NCBI GenBank assembly: GCA_020846515.1
Contig: JADLDX010000332.1
Coordinates: 1-8,090 of the forward strand
Direction: 5' to 3'
Source of the DNA: Pirellulaceae bacterium
GTDB lineage: Bacteria > Planctomycetota > Planctomycetia > Pirellulales > Pirellulaceae
DNA length: 8,090 bases
Shown here: positions 5,864 to 8,090 of the stretch, in pieces
Numbering within the stretch: the first letter of the stretch is position 1
Layout of the letters: each line of letters begins with the position of its first letter
Notes under the pieces: model-generated
Told to the model about the DNA's origin: nothing
The model's input: only the letters and a program-made list of their open reading frames with translations
Databases searched by the model: none
Made by a program: the position numbers and the translations under genes

Positions 5864-7480
5864 ATGCAAAAATATCAAATACCTCAGTTGGCTAGGTGTC
5901 TGCCGAAAAGAGGCCCGCTTCCATCTCGCCGGCAACCGAAAACCTTTTCGATATTAGCCCTGCCAATATTGAGCTTGTCGTTTGCGGGTTGTCTGATGCT
6001 GGCGCTCACGGGATGCCATAAACAGCCGCCGGCGACTGAAGCACAGAAGAAACCTGCGCCGCCAGCGGAGCCGATTAAGGCCGAAGTTGCGGACGTATCG
6101 CTGCAGGTTTGGCCAACCGTCGTACGGTGTCAGGGCAGTTTAATGGCCGACGACCAGACCGTGCTTGGCTCGCGCGTGGCTGGTCTGGTTCATGACACGT
6201 TGGTAGATGTTGGCGATCGAGTCCAGCCGGGGCAGACGCTGGTCACGTTGGACGACAGCGAATTTAAGCTTCAGTTGGCCGCCGCCGAGGCCGCTGTATT
6301 GCAGGCCCGGGCCTTGATTGGTCTTAAACCCGCTGATCCAGTTTCCAAACTCGATCCGCTCAACGCACCCCCGGTTCGGGAAGCTCGGGCGACCTGGGAA
6401 GAAACGCGTGGCCGTCGCGAACGCTGGGAGAAACTGCGCGAGCAGAATGCCGTAACCGAAGAGGAATTGCAGACTCTGATCGCGGCTGAAAAAGTGGCTG
6501 AAGCGCGATATGCCTCGGCCATGAATGGTGTTAACAGTAACATAGCGCAAGTTGCGGTACGATCGGCAGAAGTGGAGCTAGCCAAGCAACGCATTCGCGA
6601 TGCGCAGATTACCGCACCCTTCGCCGGCTCTGTACAACAGCGGCAAGTAGCCGCCGGTACGTTTGTGCAGATAGGTATGCCGCTGCTCACCCTCGTCAGG
6701 CTAGATGCCTTGCGTTTTCGTGGTACGGTGCCAGAGCGCTTGGCAACAAATATCCAACTAGGGCAACGTGTTCAATTGACGATTGAATCGGTGGATGGCC
6801 CAGTCGACGCAAAAGTGACGCGTATCAATCCGGCCTTGGATATGGCCAGCCGTTCCTTGTCCTTTGAAGCCTTGATCGATAACAGTGATGGCAAACTTCG
6901 GCCGGGCTTGTTTGCGGAAGCCGAAGTCACCATCGACCCTGATTCCCAGTCGGTGGTCATACCGGAATCAGCGTTAGTAGAGTTTGCAGGTGCCCAGAAG
7001 ATTTGGAAACTGGTCGATGGTTCCGCCAAAGAACAAATCGTAATTCCGGGCAGGCGCAGTAGCCGGATGGTCGAGATTGTGGACGGCCTCAAACCAGGCG
7101 AGCAGTTTCTCGTTAACGGTTCAATTGGCCGCGTGGCCAAGGTGCTCCCCCCTGATTCGCCAACGGCACCCAGCGCTTTGGCTGCCTCGGCTGACCCAAC
7201 AGGCTCGCCTGGACCTGCAGCGACGACACCTGTAGCTACGACACCTCCTGACGTTGCGTCGACAACGCCAGCAGAAGCTGTCGCCAATGATGCTCGGGAG
7301 CAGGTCGCGCCGCTGGCCGATGGCGCAGGCGAAAAGGTTCCCCAGGGTGACACACCCGGTCTCAAAAAGAGTCTTGAAACAGTACCAGCATCTGCGGCTA
7401 AGAGTCAAAGCCAGCCGGTGGTGCCAGCTCCAAACAAGACGATCAAAGCCGAAGCGACCGACCCGTTAAATGCGGGCTAG
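5864..7480 (+). CDS. RND efflux periplasmic adaptor (membrane fusion protein), lipoprotein
   Basis: Links an inner-membrane RND pump to an outer-membrane channel in tripartite efflux. The N-terminus has K/R-rich residues, a hydrophobic run (about 28-48) and the lipobox LTGC with Cys51, so it should be a lipid-anchored periplasmic protein. Then come the first lipoyl half (LGSRVAG at 101-107, VDVGDRVQPGQTLVTLDD ending at 131), a long helical hairpin (about 132-248), the second lipoyl half ITAPFAGSV at 249-257 with VAAGTFVQIGMPL, a beta-barrel to about 355 (LRPGLFAEAEV), and the membrane-proximal domain with VVIPESAL at 364-371 and VDGLKPGEQFLVNGS near 406-420. From about 429 to 538 there is an extra low-complexity tail rich in Pro, Ala, Thr and Ser. 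The frame is open to a TTG at 5807, but ATG 5864 is preferred because the upstream stretch contains a hairpin and does not resemble a signal. No clear Shine-Dalgarno site supports either. The pump gene follows after 80 bases. Confidence 0.88.
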   Translation: MQKYQIPQLARCLPKRGPLPSRRQPKTFSILALPILSLSFAGCLMLALTGCHKQPPATEAQKKPAPPAEPIKAEVADVSLQVWPTVVRCQGSLMADDQTVLGSRVAGLVHDTLVDVGDRVQPGQTLVTLDDSEFKLQLAAAEAAVLQARALIGLKPADPVSKLDPLNAPPVREARATWEETRGRRERWEKLREQNAVTEEELQTLIAAEKVAEARYASAMNGVNSNIAQVAVRSAEVELAKQRIRDAQITAPFAGSVQQRQVAAGTFVQIGMPLLTLVRLDALRFRGTVPERLATNIQLGQRVQLTIESVDGPVDAKVTRINPALDMASRSLSFEALIDNSDGKLRPGLFAEAEVTIDPDSQSVVIPESALVEFAGAQKIWKLVDGSAKEQIVIPGRRSSRMVEIVDGLKPGEQFLVNGSIGRVAKVLPPDSPTAPSALAASADPTGSPGPAATTPVATTPPDVASTTPAEAVANDAREQVAPLADGAGEKVPQGDTPGLKKSLETVPASAAKSQSQPVVPAPNKTIKAEATDPLNAG

Positions 7481-7481
7481 A

Positions 7482-7500
7482 TTCTCAAACGCGTTGAGAA
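7482..7500. repeat. Hairpin between adaptor and pump genes
   Basis: TTCTCAA (7482-7488) pairs perfectly with TTGAGAA (7494-7500) around the 5-base loop ACGCG, starting two bases after the adaptor stop codon. It is followed by AAACATG, not a T-run, so it is unlikely to be an efficient intrinsic terminator for plus-strand transcripts. In an operon it could protect or process the message, or adjust adaptor-to-pump ratio. Confidence 0.5.
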
Positions 7501-7560
7501 AACATGTGGGCATATCGAGTTAGCGGGCTGAGTAAGTAACACAAGTGGAGCGCGTTTGCG

Positions 7561-8090
7561 ATGTATTGGTTAGCCGAAATATGCGTGCGTCGACCAGTCT
7601 TTGCGCTGATGTTAATCGCAGCCTTGTTGGTCGCAGGAATTGTGGCTTTTCCTAGTCTGGGCGTCGATCGTTATCCCAGTATGGACATGCCGACGATCAC
7701 GGTGCGCACCGCTTATCCCGGTGCGGCATCGATCGAAGTTGAAGCCGAAGTCGCGCAAGTCCTCGAAGATGCGGTGGCCACTGTCTCGGGGATCGAGGAG
7801 CTACGTTCGATCTCCTCCGATGGCAGCGCGATGCTGCTGATCACATTTAATTTGAATCGCAATTTCGATGCCGCGGTGCAGGACGTGCGTGACGCCGTAG
7901 CCGGAGTGCTCAATCGCCTGCCGCCAACGGTTGATCCGCCGATCATTCAAAAGCAAGACACAGATTCATCGCCCGTTATGTCGCTAGCCGTTTCGGGACC
8001 GCGGACTGCCTCCGAGCTGTACATGCTGGCCGATCGCTACGTCAAGAATGTCATAGAATCGGCGCCTGGCGTCGGTCAAGTTACGATCGC
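7561..8090 (+). CDS. RND-superfamily efflux pump (AcrB/HAE-1-like), N-terminal part, 3' end outside window
   Basis: The frame runs open from ATG 7561 to the window edge, giving 176 complete codons of a protein that in this family is about 1,000-1,050 residues. It begins MYWLAEICVRRPVFALML, the usual short cytoplasmic start leading into transmembrane helix 1 (about residues 13-31). The first periplasmic segment then follows with family-typical patterns: FPSLGVDRYPSMDMPTITV, TAYPGAASIEVE, SGIEELRSISSDG, DVRDAVAGVLNRLPP and ESAPGVGQV near the cut end. These pumps use the proton gradient to export drugs, lipophilic compounds or metals; the substrate cannot be told from this portion, and the charged residues of the central proton-relay helices are not in view. 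GGAG lies ten bases before the ATG, a reasonable ribosome site. With the adaptor just upstream it forms an efflux operon; a channel gene may lie beyond the window. Confidence 0.95.
   Translation, partial: MYWLAEICVRRPVFALMLIAALLVAGIVAFPSLGVDRYPSMDMPTITVRTAYPGAASIEVEAEVAQVLEDAVATVSGIEELRSISSDGSAMLLITFNLNRNFDAAVQDVRDAVAGVLNRLPPTVDPPIIQKQDTDSSPVMSLAVSGPRTASELYMLADRYVKNVIESAPGVGQVTI

Noticed and set aside
6772..7365. 197-codon minus-strand frame within the adaptor gene
   Set aside because: Mirror of the low-complexity tail coding region, giving Ala/Ser/Thr-rich sequence without any domain.

Overview
The window reads as ordinary chromosome of a Planctomycete, probably Pirellulales-like. Three things suggest this: an NPCBM-domain protein carrying the linker style common in that phylum (a 'WLSNLEP…WPLGRDRDLFGQPL' stretch before the domain), a small aspartokinase-like kinase of the COG2054/MfnE type that Planctomycetes share with archaea and methylotrophs, and wide spacing with weak or absent Shine-Dalgarno sites. 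The assignment is inference from gene content; there is no rRNA or other marker to confirm it.

Layout. (1) Positions 1-1256, plus strand: the 3' end of an NPCBM-domain gene overlaps the kinase gene by the four bases ATGA, so the two form a coupled pair. (2) Positions 1379-5387, minus strand: alaS (alanyl-tRNA synthetase, 944 aa) lies upstream of argF (ornithine carbamoyltransferase, 324 aa), with about 200 non-coding bases between them. argF converges on the kinase across a 122-base gap that contains a hairpin. (3) Positions 5388-5863: a divergent intergenic region of about 475 bases with no convincing gene. It holds three notable elements: a 7-bp-arm inverted repeat near alaS, a TAGAAT-type -10 candidate, and a very strong GC-rich hairpin just ahead of the next gene. 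(4) Positions 5864-8090, plus strand: a lipoprotein periplasmic adaptor (membrane fusion protein) with an unusual Pro/Ala/Thr-rich C-terminal tail, then the first 176 codons of an RND-superfamily inner-membrane pump that runs off the window. These two are the adaptor and pump of a tripartite efflux system. No outer-membrane channel gene is visible.

How the parts relate: only two pairs look functionally linked, NPCBM with kinase (by translational coupling) and adaptor with pump (by family). alaS and argF are housekeeping genes. I saw no mobile element, CRISPR array, tRNA, rRNA or convincing new multi-gene system. The items most worth a second look are the coupled NPCBM-kinase pair, the palindromic elements in the intergenic regions (especially 5824-5840), and the adaptor's tail.
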